Program-made: the position numbers and the translations under genes | Part shown: in pieces, positions 45,922 through 53,748 of the stretch | Numbering within the stretch: position 1 is the first letter of the stretch | How the letters are laid out: every line of letters starts with the position of its first letter | The notes under the pieces: generated by a model | The model's input: the letters and a program-made list of their open reading frames with translations, nothing else | What the model was told of the DNA's origin: nothing | Databases searched by the model: none | Assembly (NCBI GenBank): GCA_007751255.1 | Contig: CP036296.1 | Span: 682,001 to 746,000, forward strand | Length of the DNA: 64,000 nt | From: Engelhardtia mirabilis | GTDB lineage: Bacteria; Planctomycetota; UBA1135; GCA-002686595 | Direction: 5' to 3'

Positions 45922-46641
45922 ATGGAGATTTGGCTGGAACCCGCGAGCTGGATTGCGCTCGCCACCTTGACGGCGGTCGAGATCGTGCTCGGCATCGACA
46001 ACGTGGTGTTCATCGCGATCCTGGCCGACCGGCTGCCGGAGGGCGAGCGGGACAAGGCGCGCAAGCTCGGGCTTCTGGCGGCGATGGTCACGCGCATCGC
46101 GCTGCTCCTGTCGATCTCCTGGCTGGTGCAGCTCACGGCTCCGCTGTTCGGCGTCTTCGGCCACGACTTCTCTGGTCGCGACCTGATCCTGCTCCTGGGC
46201 GGCCTGTTCTTGATGGGCAAGGCGACCCTGGAGTTGCACCACATGACCGTCGACGGCGGTCAGGCTGCGCCCGAGGTGAAGGTGGCGACCATGACCGGGG
46301 TGATCACCCAGATCCTGGCCCTGGACGTGGTCTTCTCCCTGGATTCGGTGATCACGGCCGTGGGGCTGGCCGACCACGTGATCATCATGGTCCTGGCCGT
46401 CGTGATCAGCGTGGGGGTGATGATCGTCTCAGCCGGGGCGATCAGCTCCTTCCTCAAGCAACAACCGACCTTCAAGACCCTGGCGCTCAGCTTCCTGTTG
46501 ATGATCGGCACCCTGCTGGTGGCCGACGGCTTCGGGCTGCACGTGCCCAAGGGCTACGTCTACTTCGCCATGGCCTTCTCGGCCTTCGTGGAGTTCATGA
46601 ACTACCGACTGCGGCGCAAGCGTGGCACGGCCACGGGCTGA
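45922..46641 (+). CDS. TerC family integral membrane protein
   Basis: The 239-residue protein has about seven membrane segments and the two TerC motifs with acidic residues in membrane: EIVLGIDNVVFIAIL and ALDVVFSLDSVITAVG. TerC/Alx proteins export manganese or help load metal on exported enzymes. Sulfatases and other exported metal proteins encoded nearby could be clients, which is inference. No Mn-sensing riboswitch was seen in the short upstream gap. A peroxiredoxin gene follows after 39 bases. Confidence 0.9.
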   Translation: MEIWLEPASWIALATLTAVEIVLGIDNVVFIAILADRLPEGERDKARKLGLLAAMVTRIALLLSISWLVQLTAPLFGVFGHDFSGRDLILLLGGLFLMGKATLELHHMTVDGGQAAPEVKVATMTGVITQILALDVVFSLDSVITAVGLADHVIIMVLAVVISVGVMIVSAGAISSFLKQQPTFKTLALSFLLMIGTLLVADGFGLHVPKGYVYFAMAFSAFVEFMNYRLRRKRGTATG

Positions 46642-46680
46642 CCGTTTGGCTGCGTCCGAAACACCTTTCAGAGCGAGACC

Positions 46681-47310
46681 ATGAGTATTCGACTCGGCGA
46701 CAACGCCCCCGACTTCACCGCCGACAGCACCGCGGGCGAGATCCACTTCCACGACTACATCAACGGCTCCTGGGCGGTGCTGTTCTCGCACCCCAAGGAC
46801 TACACCCCGGTCTGCACCACCGAGCTGGGTCGCGTCGCGGCACTGAAGAGTGAGTGGGACAAGCGCGGCGTGAAGGTGCTGGGCCTGTCGGTGGACCCGA
46901 TCGAGGACCACCGCGGCTGGGCCGGCGACATCGAGGAGACCCAGGGCACGGCCCTGAACTTCCCGCTCTTGGCCGACCCCACCCGCGAGGTGGCTCAGCT
47001 CTACGACATGATCCACCCCAACGAGCTCGAGACGCTGACCGTGCGCTCGGTGTTCGTGATCGGGCCGGACAAGAAGGTCAAGCTGACGATCACCTACCCC
47101 GCCAGCGTCGGTCGCAACTTCGACGAGCTGTTGCGCGTGATCGACTCGCTGCAGCTCAGTGCCAAGCACCAAGTGGCGACGCCCGTGGACTGGAAGCCCG
47201 GCGGCGACGTGATCATCTCGCCGGCGGTCTCGGACGAGGACGCGAAGAAGCGCTTCCCCGGCTACAAGACGGTCAAGCCCTACCTGCGCGTCACGAAGCA
47301 GCCGAGCTGA
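46681..47310 (+). CDS. 1-Cys peroxiredoxin (Prx6 type)
   Basis: The 209-residue thiol peroxidase reduces peroxides. The peroxidatic cysteine lies in KDYTPVCTTE with the preceding LFSHP; the matched Arg is in LTVRSVFVIG. The long C-terminal arm (VATPVDWKPGGDVIISPAVS, KPYLRV) is typical of Prx6 enzymes and absent from AhpC. No resolving cysteine is present. It follows TerC, linking metal and peroxide handling. Confidence 0.95.
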   Translation: MSIRLGDNAPDFTADSTAGEIHFHDYINGSWAVLFSHPKDYTPVCTTELGRVAALKSEWDKRGVKVLGLSVDPIEDHRGWAGDIEETQGTALNFPLLADPTREVAQLYDMIHPNELETLTVRSVFVIGPDKKVKLTITYPASVGRNFDELLRVIDSLQLSAKHQVATPVDWKPGGDVIISPAVSDEDAKKRFPGYKTVKPYLRVTKQPS

Positions 47311-47336
47311 GAGCTAGACGGTAGCGAGAGGGAGCA

Positions 47337-47370
47337 ATACGGTTCCGCATCGAAGGGTGCGGCACCGTAT
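47337..47370 (+). terminator. Stem-loop downstream of peroxiredoxin gene
   Basis: ATACGGTTCCGCA and TGCGGCACCGTAT pair over 13 positions with one mismatch around an 8-base loop, 27 bases after the stop. No T-run follows. It may act as terminator, or be an element related to the 14-bp repeats beside it, which share CACCGTAT. Confidence 0.55.
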
Positions 47371-47371
47371 A

Positions 47372-47413
47372 GCCAGCACCGCATGGCCAGCACCGCATGG
47401 CCAGCACCGTATC
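47372..47413. repeat. Three tandem copies of a 14-bp repeat (GCCAGCACCGCATG)
   Basis: Units at 47372, 47386 and 47400; the last reads GCCAGCACCGTATC. They lie between the stem-loop and the MITE-like element. Confidence 0.85.
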
Positions 47414-47415
47414 GC

Positions 47416-47578
47416 TAGTGTCCTGGATCGGAATTCGGCGTCACTGCCCGGAGGTCCGATCGATGCTGGCTAGGCGCGCCGACGACGCGTATCCGCTGCG
47501 ATACTCGGAGGAGGCGCAACGACGCCAGCGGCGATCGGAGCCCGGGAAGTGACGCCGAATTTCTGATCCAGGACACTA
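47416..47578. mobile_element. MITE-like element with TA target duplication and terminal inverted repeats
   Basis: About 163 bp bounded by TA on both sides. The ends GTGTCCTGGATCGGAATTCG and GTGTCCTGGATCAGAAATTC (reverse strand) form inverted repeats of about 34 bases with one substitution and one indel, and pairing continues inward (CCGATCGATGCTGGC against CCGATCGCCGCTGGC). No protein is encoded. TA duplication and GTGTCC tips are typical of non-autonomous IS630/Tc1-mariner derivatives. The right TA forms the TAG stop of the gene at 47576. No matching transposase is in the window. Confidence 0.78.
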
Positions 47579-48364
47579 GGCCCCGCGCTGCGGCCCCGGA
47601 AAGAACGCGTTGACCCGCTTCACGTAGTCCGCGTACTTCGGCCGCCGCTCGCCGATGTCCTTCTCGAGCAGGGCGACGCCCGAGACCTTCAGGAGCAGGA
47701 GCGTCATGAACAGCGCTCCATAGGCGCTCGCCAGGGCCCAGCCACTTGCGTCCGCGGCGACCAGGTAGACGCCCCACCAGATGCAGAAGTTGCCGAAGTA
47801 GTTCGGGTGGCGGGTCTGGCCCCAAAGGCCCGTGTCGAGCACCTTGCCCTTGGAGTCCGGGTCGGTCTTGAAGCGCGCGAGCTGCCAGTCGCCGACCGCT
47901 TCGTAGAACATGCCCACGGCCCACAGGCCGACGCCCAGCCAGGCGACGATCCCGGGTGCGCCGCCGTGGGCCAGCGCCGCGAACAGCGGCGCGGCGACGA
48001 TCCAGGCCAGGCCCGCTTGGAGCCAGAAGACGATCCACAGGCTCGACAAGCGGAAGGACGCCCCGCGCTTGCTCCGCATCTGCGCGTAGCGCGCGTCCTC
48101 GTCCTCGTGCTGGAACCAGCGCCAGGTCAGGTACGAGCCCAGGCGCGCAGCCCAGGCGCCGACCAGGCCCAGGGCCAGCCAACCCCGCGCGCCCACGGGG
48201 CCCTCGGCGGCCGCGGCGTAGACCCCGCCCAACAGGACGAAGGCCGGCGCCCAGAAGGGGTCGACCAGGCTCACGTCGTCGACCCTCCGGCTGAGGAGCC
48301 ACAACAGGGTCATGGCGCCCACCAGGGCGGCGAGGGCGATCAGGGCCGGGCCGAGTTCGAACAT
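47576..48364 (-). CDS. DUF1295 / steroid 5-alpha-reductase-like membrane protein
   Basis: The 262-residue integral membrane protein has about seven hydrophobic segments and the DUF1295 signature: FWAPAFVLLGGVYA near the start, TGLWGQTRHPNYFGNF (the RHPNYFG motif that binds NADPH or SAM-like cofactors) and ERRPKYADYVKRV at the C-terminus. Related enzymes reduce steroids or act as isoprenylcysteine methyltransferases; the substrate is unknown. Its TAG stop is provided by the inserted element, so a few original C-terminal residues may have been lost or gained. Confidence 0.85.
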   Translation of the reverse strand: MFELGPALIALAALVGAMTLLWLLSRRVDDVSLVDPFWAPAFVLLGGVYAAAAEGPVGARGWLALGLVGAWAARLGSYLTWRWFQHEDEDARYAQMRSKRGASFRLSSLWIVFWLQAGLAWIVAAPLFAALAHGGAPGIVAWLGVGLWAVGMFYEAVGDWQLARFKTDPDSKGKVLDTGLWGQTRHPNYFGNFCIWWGVYLVAADASGWALASAYGALFMTLLLLKVSGVALLEKDIGERRPKYADYVKRVNAFFPGPQRGA

Positions 48365-48461
48365 GGCAGGGGGAGTTCGACGCGGAGCGACGGGCGGATG
48401 CGTTCCAGGGCAGGTCGACCCGGGAGGTGACGGGTCTCGGTCGACGCTCTAGAGTTTGGCC

Positions 48462-49238
48462 ATGGGTCAGCACAAGGACGAAGCACTCCTGGAAGTCGAC
48501 CGGGGCCCCGCCAAGCGCGCGGCCCTGTGGGTCGCCCACACCGTCCTGCACGGCCTGGAGCGCGTCATCGCGGCCTTCTCGAAGGTCGACACCTCGCCCT
48601 TCATCGACCCCGCGCCCTTCACCTGGGAGCCGGGGGTCAGCGGCGGCTGGCCGGCGATCCGGGCCGAGCTGGACACCCTGCTCGAGCGCCGCGACGAGCT
48701 GCCGAACTTCCAGGAGATCTCGCCGGACCAGGAGTTGATCACCCAGGACGACGACTGGAAGACGTTCTTCTTCTGCGCCTACGGGATGGTCGCCCAGAAG
48801 AACTGCGAGCTCTGCCCCCAGACCTGGGCCCTGATCAAGGACGTCCCCGGCCTCAAGCTGGCCATGTTCTCGATCCTGTCGCCCGGCAAGCACATCCCCG
48901 CCCACCGCGGGCCCTTCAAGGGGGTCGTGCGCTACCACTTGCCGCTGATCGTGCCCGAGCCGGCCGAGGGCTGCCGCATCAAAGTCGGCGGCGAGACCCA
49001 CGTCTGGCGCGAGCGCGAGGGAGTCTTCTTCGACGATTCCTACGTGCACGAGGTCTGGAACGAGACCGACGGCCTGCGCGCCGTGCTGTTCCTCGACATC
49101 GAACGGCCGGTGGGCTTCCCGGCCTCGCTGCTCAACTCGGCCATCATCAAGGCGATCACCCTCTCGCCCCTGGTGCGCGACGTGAAGCGCAATCAGGAGC
49201 AGTGGGAGCAGCGCTTCGAGGCGGGGGCGCGGGCCTAG
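48462..49238 (+). CDS. Aspartyl/asparaginyl beta-hydroxylase-like dioxygenase
   Basis: The 258-residue protein matches the Asp_Arg_Hydrox family: LSPGKHIPAHRGPFKGVVRY, RIKVGGETHVW and FDDSYVHEVWN, giving a two-His iron site with the second His in YVHEVWN and 2-oxoglutarate-binding arginine in VVRYH. Bacterial members hydroxylate lipid A-linked or free fatty acids (LpxO) or ornithine lipids. The C-terminal ALLNSAIIKAITLSP helix resembles LpxO-like membrane association. Its stop lies in the same CTAG as the convergent epimerase stop. Confidence 0.85.
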   Translation: MGQHKDEALLEVDRGPAKRAALWVAHTVLHGLERVIAAFSKVDTSPFIDPAPFTWEPGVSGGWPAIRAELDTLLERRDELPNFQEISPDQELITQDDDWKTFFFCAYGMVAQKNCELCPQTWALIKDVPGLKLAMFSILSPGKHIPAHRGPFKGVVRYHLPLIVPEPAEGCRIKVGGETHVWREREGVFFDDSYVHEVWNETDGLRAVLFLDIERPVGFPASLLNSAIIKAITLSPLVRDVKRNQEQWEQRFEAGARA

Positions 49239-50488
49239 CCCTCATCCTCTTCCGCCGACCCGGATCCCGCGGACTCGGGTTCCGCGGACTCGGGTTCCGC
49301 CGCCGTCCGCTCCGGCACCTCGCCCGCGTCGATCTTGGCGAGCGCCGCGGCCTCCATCTCGCGGCTCATGGCGCGGCGTAGCTGGCGGTCGGCGGGCTGC
49401 TCGTCCCACCAGGCCAGGGTGTCGCGCACGGTGTCCGCGAGGGGGCGGCTGACGAGCCCGGCAGCGGCGGCCTTGCGGATGTCGATCGTGCCCATACCGG
49501 TCGACTCGCCCCCCGCGGGCATCCACACGGGCAGGTGCATCCAGGGGTAGAGCTCGAGTCGCTCCAGGGTGTCCGCGTCGACCCAACGCAGGCGCGCGTC
49601 GCTGGTGGTCGCCGCGCGGCAGCCGTAGACCAAGCCGGCGATGGTCTCGCCGTAGACCGGACCGGTGGCGTTGTAGACGCCCATGTGGTCCCGCTCCAGG
49701 CAGTCCAGGGTGAACGCCGCCAGGTCGCGCACGTCGATGTACTGCACCGGATCGTCCAGCTCACCGGGGGCGATGACCTCGCCACCCTCGCGCACGCGCA
49801 CGGGCCAGTAGGTGAAGCGATCGGTGGGATCGAGCGGCCCGACGATCAGGCCCGGCCGGATGTTCGCGACGCGCCCGGGCATCAGCTCCTCGGCCTTCTC
49901 CTCGCACAGGGCCTTGAGCGGGCCGTAGGTCTCGTTGGAGAGCTGCGCGCTCTCCGGGTCGTCCAGACGCCCCACGGGTGCGGTCTCGTCCTGGTTGTCC
50001 GTGGCGAAGTCCGCGTAGACCGAGATGGTCGAGATCAGGGCGTAGCGCTCGATCCGGTCGCGCAGGAGCTCGATCGCGTCGGCGGTGCGCGCCGGCACGT
50101 AGCTGGTGGTGTCGACCACGTAATCCCACGTGCGCTCGCCCGCCAGAGCCGTCAACCCGTCCCCCCGGGTGGGGTTGCGATCCCCGACGAGCTTCTCGAG
50201 TTCCGGGAACAGATGCGCGTTGGTCTGCCCGCGATTGAACAGCGTCACCGTCCATCCGCGCGCGAGGGCCGCCTCGACCACGTGCGGTCCGAGGAACCCG
50301 GTGCCGCCGAGAATCAGCAGGGTCTTGCCGCCGTCGCCCTCGCCAGTAGCGGCGGACTTCCCCGGCACGGCTTCGGACTGGGCAGCCGCACGCGCTGCCG
50401 GCAGGCCCAAGGTCGCGAGGGCCGCGCTCGCACCGGCGAGGAGTTGACGACGATGGATCGAATGGCTGGAGCAGTGGGGGTGGCTCAT
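49235..50488 (-). CDS. Tat-exported NAD-dependent epimerase/dehydratase
   Basis: The 417-residue protein has a Tat signal (HRRQLLAGASAALATLGLP, cleavage near RAAAQ). The mature domain is an extended SDR: LLILGGTGFLGPHVVEAAL binds the nucleotide and ETYGPLKALCEEKAEEL contains the YxxxK catalytic pair. The C-terminus is a short acidic repeat tail (AEPESAEPESA). Export through Tat implies that the cofactor is bound before transport. The substrate is unknown. The ATG at 50488 is preferred to 50671 because it opens directly on the Tat signal. Confidence 0.87.
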   Translation of the reverse strand: MSHPHCSSHSIHRRQLLAGASAALATLGLPAARAAAQSEAVPGKSAATGEGDGGKTLLILGGTGFLGPHVVEAALARGWTVTLFNRGQTNAHLFPELEKLVGDRNPTRGDGLTALAGERTWDYVVDTTSYVPARTADAIELLRDRIERYALISTISVYADFATDNQDETAPVGRLDDPESAQLSNETYGPLKALCEEKAEELMPGRVANIRPGLIVGPLDPTDRFTYWPVRVREGGEVIAPGELDDPVQYIDVRDLAAFTLDCLERDHMGVYNATGPVYGETIAGLVYGCRAATTSDARLRWVDADTLERLELYPWMHLPVWMPAGGESTGMGTIDIRKAAAAGLVSRPLADTVRDTLAWWDEQPADRQLRRAMSREMEAAALAKIDAGEVPERTAAEPESAEPESAGSGSAEEDEG

Positions 50489-50715
50489 CGGCGATCTCGC
50501 GGCCTGGGGGTGGCGGGACGGTTCAGGGTCGAAGCGGCGTGCGTTACAACTGTTTGGATGATCGAGTCGCAATAGCGACCGGCACCGCCGCATGGTGGCC
50601 GCGCGCCGATCTGCGAGAGACCGGGCGCGCTCGACGGCCCTACTTCGCAAGATGGCGTCGCCGATTCCCACCTCCCCGCGGAAACCATCGCCAAAGCGCC
50701 TCCCGTCCCGCGCCC

Positions 50716-52167
50716 ATGACGCCGCCCTCCAACGCCACGGGTGCCGACGCCGAGCCCGACCGCGCCCCGCGCGGCCTCTTGGGCCTCTTCGGCGTCGACC
50801 GTTCCGACGGCCCCCTGCTCCTGGGCCTGGCGTCCATGCACTTCCTGGTGTTGTGCGCCTACTACGCCGCGCGACCCCTGCGCGACGAGGTCGGCGCCAA
50901 CATCGCCTCGGAGCTGGGCAACCTGTGGACGGCGGTCTTCTTCGTCAACCTCGTGCTCTCGCCCCTCTACGCGGCTTTCGCGCGGGCCGAGACCCGTCGG
51001 CGGCTGATGGGCGGGGTGTTCCTGTTCTTCGCGCTGTGCGCGGTGCTCTTCTCCGCGGGTCTGGGCGGGCTACGCCTGGGCGACTTCGGTCCCACCGGGC
51101 TCGAGGGCAGCGGGCGCCTGTGGCTCGAGCGCGTGTTCTACGTCTGGCTCAGCGTGTTCGTGATGCTGGTGGTGAGCTCCTTCTGGAGCTACGCCTCCGA
51201 CCTGTGCGACCTCAAGCGCGCCAAGCGGCTCTACGGCGTCGTGGCGGCGGCGGGCACGGTGGGGGGCATCGTCGGCGCGCGCCTGACCGGCGAGCTGTCG
51301 TCGATGGGCATCGGCCCGGGCCGCATCCTGTTGATCGTCGCGGGCCTGCTGGTCGCCGCGAGCTTCAACGTGGGCGTCGTCGAGCGCCGCGCCGAGCGGG
51401 ATGCCACGGGTCCCGCGAACTCGCGCGAAGCCATCGGCGGCACCATCTGGTCCGGCTTCCAGGCGGTGGTTCGTTCGCGCTACATGCTCGCGATCGTCGG
51501 GTTCATCCTCCTGATGACCCTCTCGTCGACGATCTTCTATTACATCCAGTCCAACCTGGTGCGCGAGGTGATCGCCGATCGCGGCGAGCGGCGCGCCTAC
51601 CTGGCCTCCCTGGACGAGATCACCAACTGGATCACCCTGGTGGGTCAGCTCGGTGTCGTGGGCTGGATGATGAAGCGCCTCGGGGTTGGGCTGACCCTGG
51701 CCGGCCTGCCGCTCGTGGCGCTTCTGGGGATGATCGCGGTGGGGTTCGCGTTCGCGGAAGGCGGCCCCCTGATGGCCCTCGCGTCGGCGTTCGTCCACTT
51801 CATCCAGTCGATTCTGGGGGGCGAAGTGATCGGGGATTGGCGCTCCGACGCGACCCTGCTGACGATCCTCTCTGTGGTCCTCGTGGCCCAGCGGGCGGCG
51901 CGCTACGCCTTCGCGCGACCGTCGCGCGAGACCCTCTACACGCTCGTCTCGCGCGACGAGCGCTTCAAGTCGAAGAACTTCATCGACACCGTGGTCTATC
52001 GCGGTGGCGACGTGACCTTCGGTCGGACCTTCACCTGGCTCAGCGTCGGCCTGGGCTACTCGGTGGGAGCGATCGCGCTGATGGCGGCGCCGATCATGGT
52101 CCTGTGGATCGGGCTGTCGATCTGGCTGGGCGCCCTCGCCGGGCGGCGCTCGCCGGCTGGCGACTAG
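50716..52167 (+). CDS. MFS-like ATP/ADP antiporter family membrane protein
   Basis: The 483-residue protein has eleven or twelve hydrophobic segments. AYYAARPLRDEVG at the first cytoplasmic loop, WSYASDLCDLKRAKRLYG and RPSRETLYTLVSRDERFKSK match the non-plastid ADP/ATP translocase (Tlc) superfamily branch found in free-living bacteria, including Planctomycetota. Classic Tlc proteins import ATP in intracellular parasites; in free-living bacteria the substrate is unknown. It lies alone between divergent epimerase and the sigma-CHAT operon. Confidence 0.78.
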   Translation: MTPPSNATGADAEPDRAPRGLLGLFGVDRSDGPLLLGLASMHFLVLCAYYAARPLRDEVGANIASELGNLWTAVFFVNLVLSPLYAAFARAETRRRLMGGVFLFFALCAVLFSAGLGGLRLGDFGPTGLEGSGRLWLERVFYVWLSVFVMLVVSSFWSYASDLCDLKRAKRLYGVVAAAGTVGGIVGARLTGELSSMGIGPGRILLIVAGLLVAASFNVGVVERRAERDATGPANSREAIGGTIWSGFQAVVRSRYMLAIVGFILLMTLSSTIFYYIQSNLVREVIADRGERRAYLASLDEITNWITLVGQLGVVGWMMKRLGVGLTLAGLPLVALLGMIAVGFAFAEGGPLMALASAFVHFIQSILGGEVIGDWRSDATLLTILSVVLVAQRAARYAFARPSRETLYTLVSRDERFKSKNFIDTVVYRGGDVTFGRTFTWLSVGLGYSVGAIALMAAPIMVLWIGLSIWLGALAGRRSPAGD

Positions 52168-52345
52168 TCGAGACGTGTGGCGCGGGCGGCTGCGGAGCTC
52201 TCGGCCGGGCGCGCGGGATCGAGGATTCGACCGAATCAGGCAACCGCAGCGGAAGGCCGCGACGGTACCGCTCCATGGGGCACCTCGGTTCCAGCGGTCG
52301 GAAGCCGATCCAACCCGGACCCCTTCATCCCCCTGGTCGAGGCCT

Positions 52346-52942
52346 ATGATCCACCGCGATCCTCGAGTCCGAGCCGAGGACCTCGCCTTGGTTCCCGAGC
52401 CCCACGCCGACTTCGATCTCGTGCAACGCGCCCTGCGGCGTGAGCGGGCGGCCCTGGGCGAGCTCGCGGCGCGGCTGCGCACCGTTCCGCGGGTCCTCGC
52501 GGCTCGCAACGCGCGTTTCGGCGGGGTGCTGAGTTTCGAGGACCTGGCCGACGTCAGCCAGGACGTGCTGCTGATCGTGTGGCGCAAGCTCGACCAGTAC
52601 CAGGGCTTCTCGGCCTTCGACGGCTGGCTGTACCGCATCACCGCCTTCGAGTTCATGAACGCCCTGCGTCGCAAGGGCGGTCGCTTGACCCTGGTCGACG
52701 ACCAGTCCCTGGACCCCGGCGACGAGCCCGACCCCTTCGAGTTCGAGGACGTGCACCGCAGCCTGGAGCGCATCGAGACGAGCGTCGCCGACGTCGTCAG
52801 GCTCAAGCACTTCGAGGATCTGACCTTCGAGGCCATCGGCGTCCGCTTGGGTGTTTCCCCCAACACCGCCAAGGCCCGCTACTACCGCGGACTCAAATCG
52901 CTCGAGATCTTGCTCGAAGCGAGGAGGTCTACCCAGCAATGA
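52346..52942 (+). CDS. ECF sigma factor, first gene of CHAT operon
   Basis: The 198-residue protein shows sigma region 2 (about 60-115, FEDLADVSQDVLLIVWRKLD, FDGWLYRITAFEFMN) and region 4 (about 145-190, VVRLKHFEDLTFEAIGVRLG, NTAKARYYRGLKSL). It directs RNA polymerase to a regulon that cannot be read from sequence. Its stop overlaps the anti-sigma start (ATGA), so both are made in fixed ratio. ATG 52346 was chosen; the upstream open frame is non-conserved. Confidence 0.9.
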   Translation: MIHRDPRVRAEDLALVPEPHADFDLVQRALRRERAALGELAARLRTVPRVLAARNARFGGVLSFEDLADVSQDVLLIVWRKLDQYQGFSAFDGWLYRITAFEFMNALRRKGGRLTLVDDQSLDPGDEPDPFEFEDVHRSLERIETSVADVVRLKHFEDLTFEAIGVRLGVSPNTAKARYYRGLKSLEILLEARRSTQQ

Positions 52943-53748
52943 ACCCCCTTGCCCACCACGACCATGACGCCCTGCTCGAAGCCCTTACGACCGGGGAACT
53001 GGATCCCTCGGATCCGCTCGTCCGCGAGCAGCTCGAACGCTGCCCGGAATGCCGCGCGGAGGTCGAGGTGATCTTCGGCCGCATCCAGCGGCTCAATGCC
53101 GCAGCCCGCGACCAAGCCCAGGACCTCGCCGCCGCAGCACGCTTCGAAGGGGCGCCCGGCGAGCAGGAGGTCGAGCGACTGATCGAGCGCTTCAGCAGGG
53201 GCGAGTTCGCCCAACCGTCGTCGGACCGTCCACGGGCGGCGGCGCCAGCGCGGCCCGAAGAGCCCGGCGCCGACGGGGCGCACCTGGAGCCGAACCGGGC
53301 GGGTGTGTCCAAACAGCCGATCTCCGGTCCCTGGCTCCTGCGTGTTGCCACCCTCGCGGCGGCGGCCGTGCTGCTGTTGAGTCTGGGCTGGTGGCTCGGC
53401 GGATCGGGGCGAGAGTCGATCGAGTCCGGTGGGGCCGTGCCCGCGCCGATCTACATGGGAGAGGGTCTGACCCTGCTCGCGCCGACTGGCGGCGTCCGGT
53501 CGTTCGATGAGTTCCGTTGGGCCTATGATGAGCGCTCCGACGTCAGCTTCGTGCTGCGCGTCTACGACGCCGCGGCCGGTGGCGAGCCACTCATCGAGGT
53601 CGAGACCGAATGGACCCACTGGACGCCTTCGCCAGCCCAGCTCGCCGCCCTGCCACCACTGATCGACTGGGAGGTAGAGGTGCTCGGTCCCTTCGGAGAG
53701 CTACTGGCCGGGCCCGTACGGGGGCCGGCCTCGCGCTCGTCGGACTGA
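52939..53748 (+). CDS. Membrane-anchored zinc-type anti-sigma factor
   Basis: The 269-residue protein starts with a ZAS-like motif: HHDHD then LERCPECRAEVEVIFG (His and CxxC ligands), which would hold the sigma factor in the cytoplasm. A single membrane helix (about 135-152, LLRVATLAAAAVLLLSLGW) follows, then an external beta-rich domain of about 110 residues (FRWAYDERSDVSFVLRVYDA). Overlap with the CHAT gene start places both under one transcript; the anti-sigma is the obvious candidate substrate of that peptidase, which is inference. Confidence 0.88.
   Translation: MNPLAHHDHDALLEALTTGELDPSDPLVREQLERCPECRAEVEVIFGRIQRLNAAARDQAQDLAAAARFEGAPGEQEVERLIERFSRGEFAQPSSDRPRAAAPARPEEPGADGAHLEPNRAGVSKQPISGPWLLRVATLAAAAVLLLSLGWWLGGSGRESIESGGAVPAPIYMGEGLTLLAPTGGVRSFDEFRWAYDERSDVSFVLRVYDAAAGGEPLIEVETEWTHWTPSPAQLAALPPLIDWEVEVLGPFGELLAGPVRGPASRSSD

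Noticed and set aside
47415-49049. Minus-strand frame of 544 codons over the MITE, DUF1295 and hydroxylase genes
   Set aside because: It runs through the repeat element and two genes with clear families in other frames.
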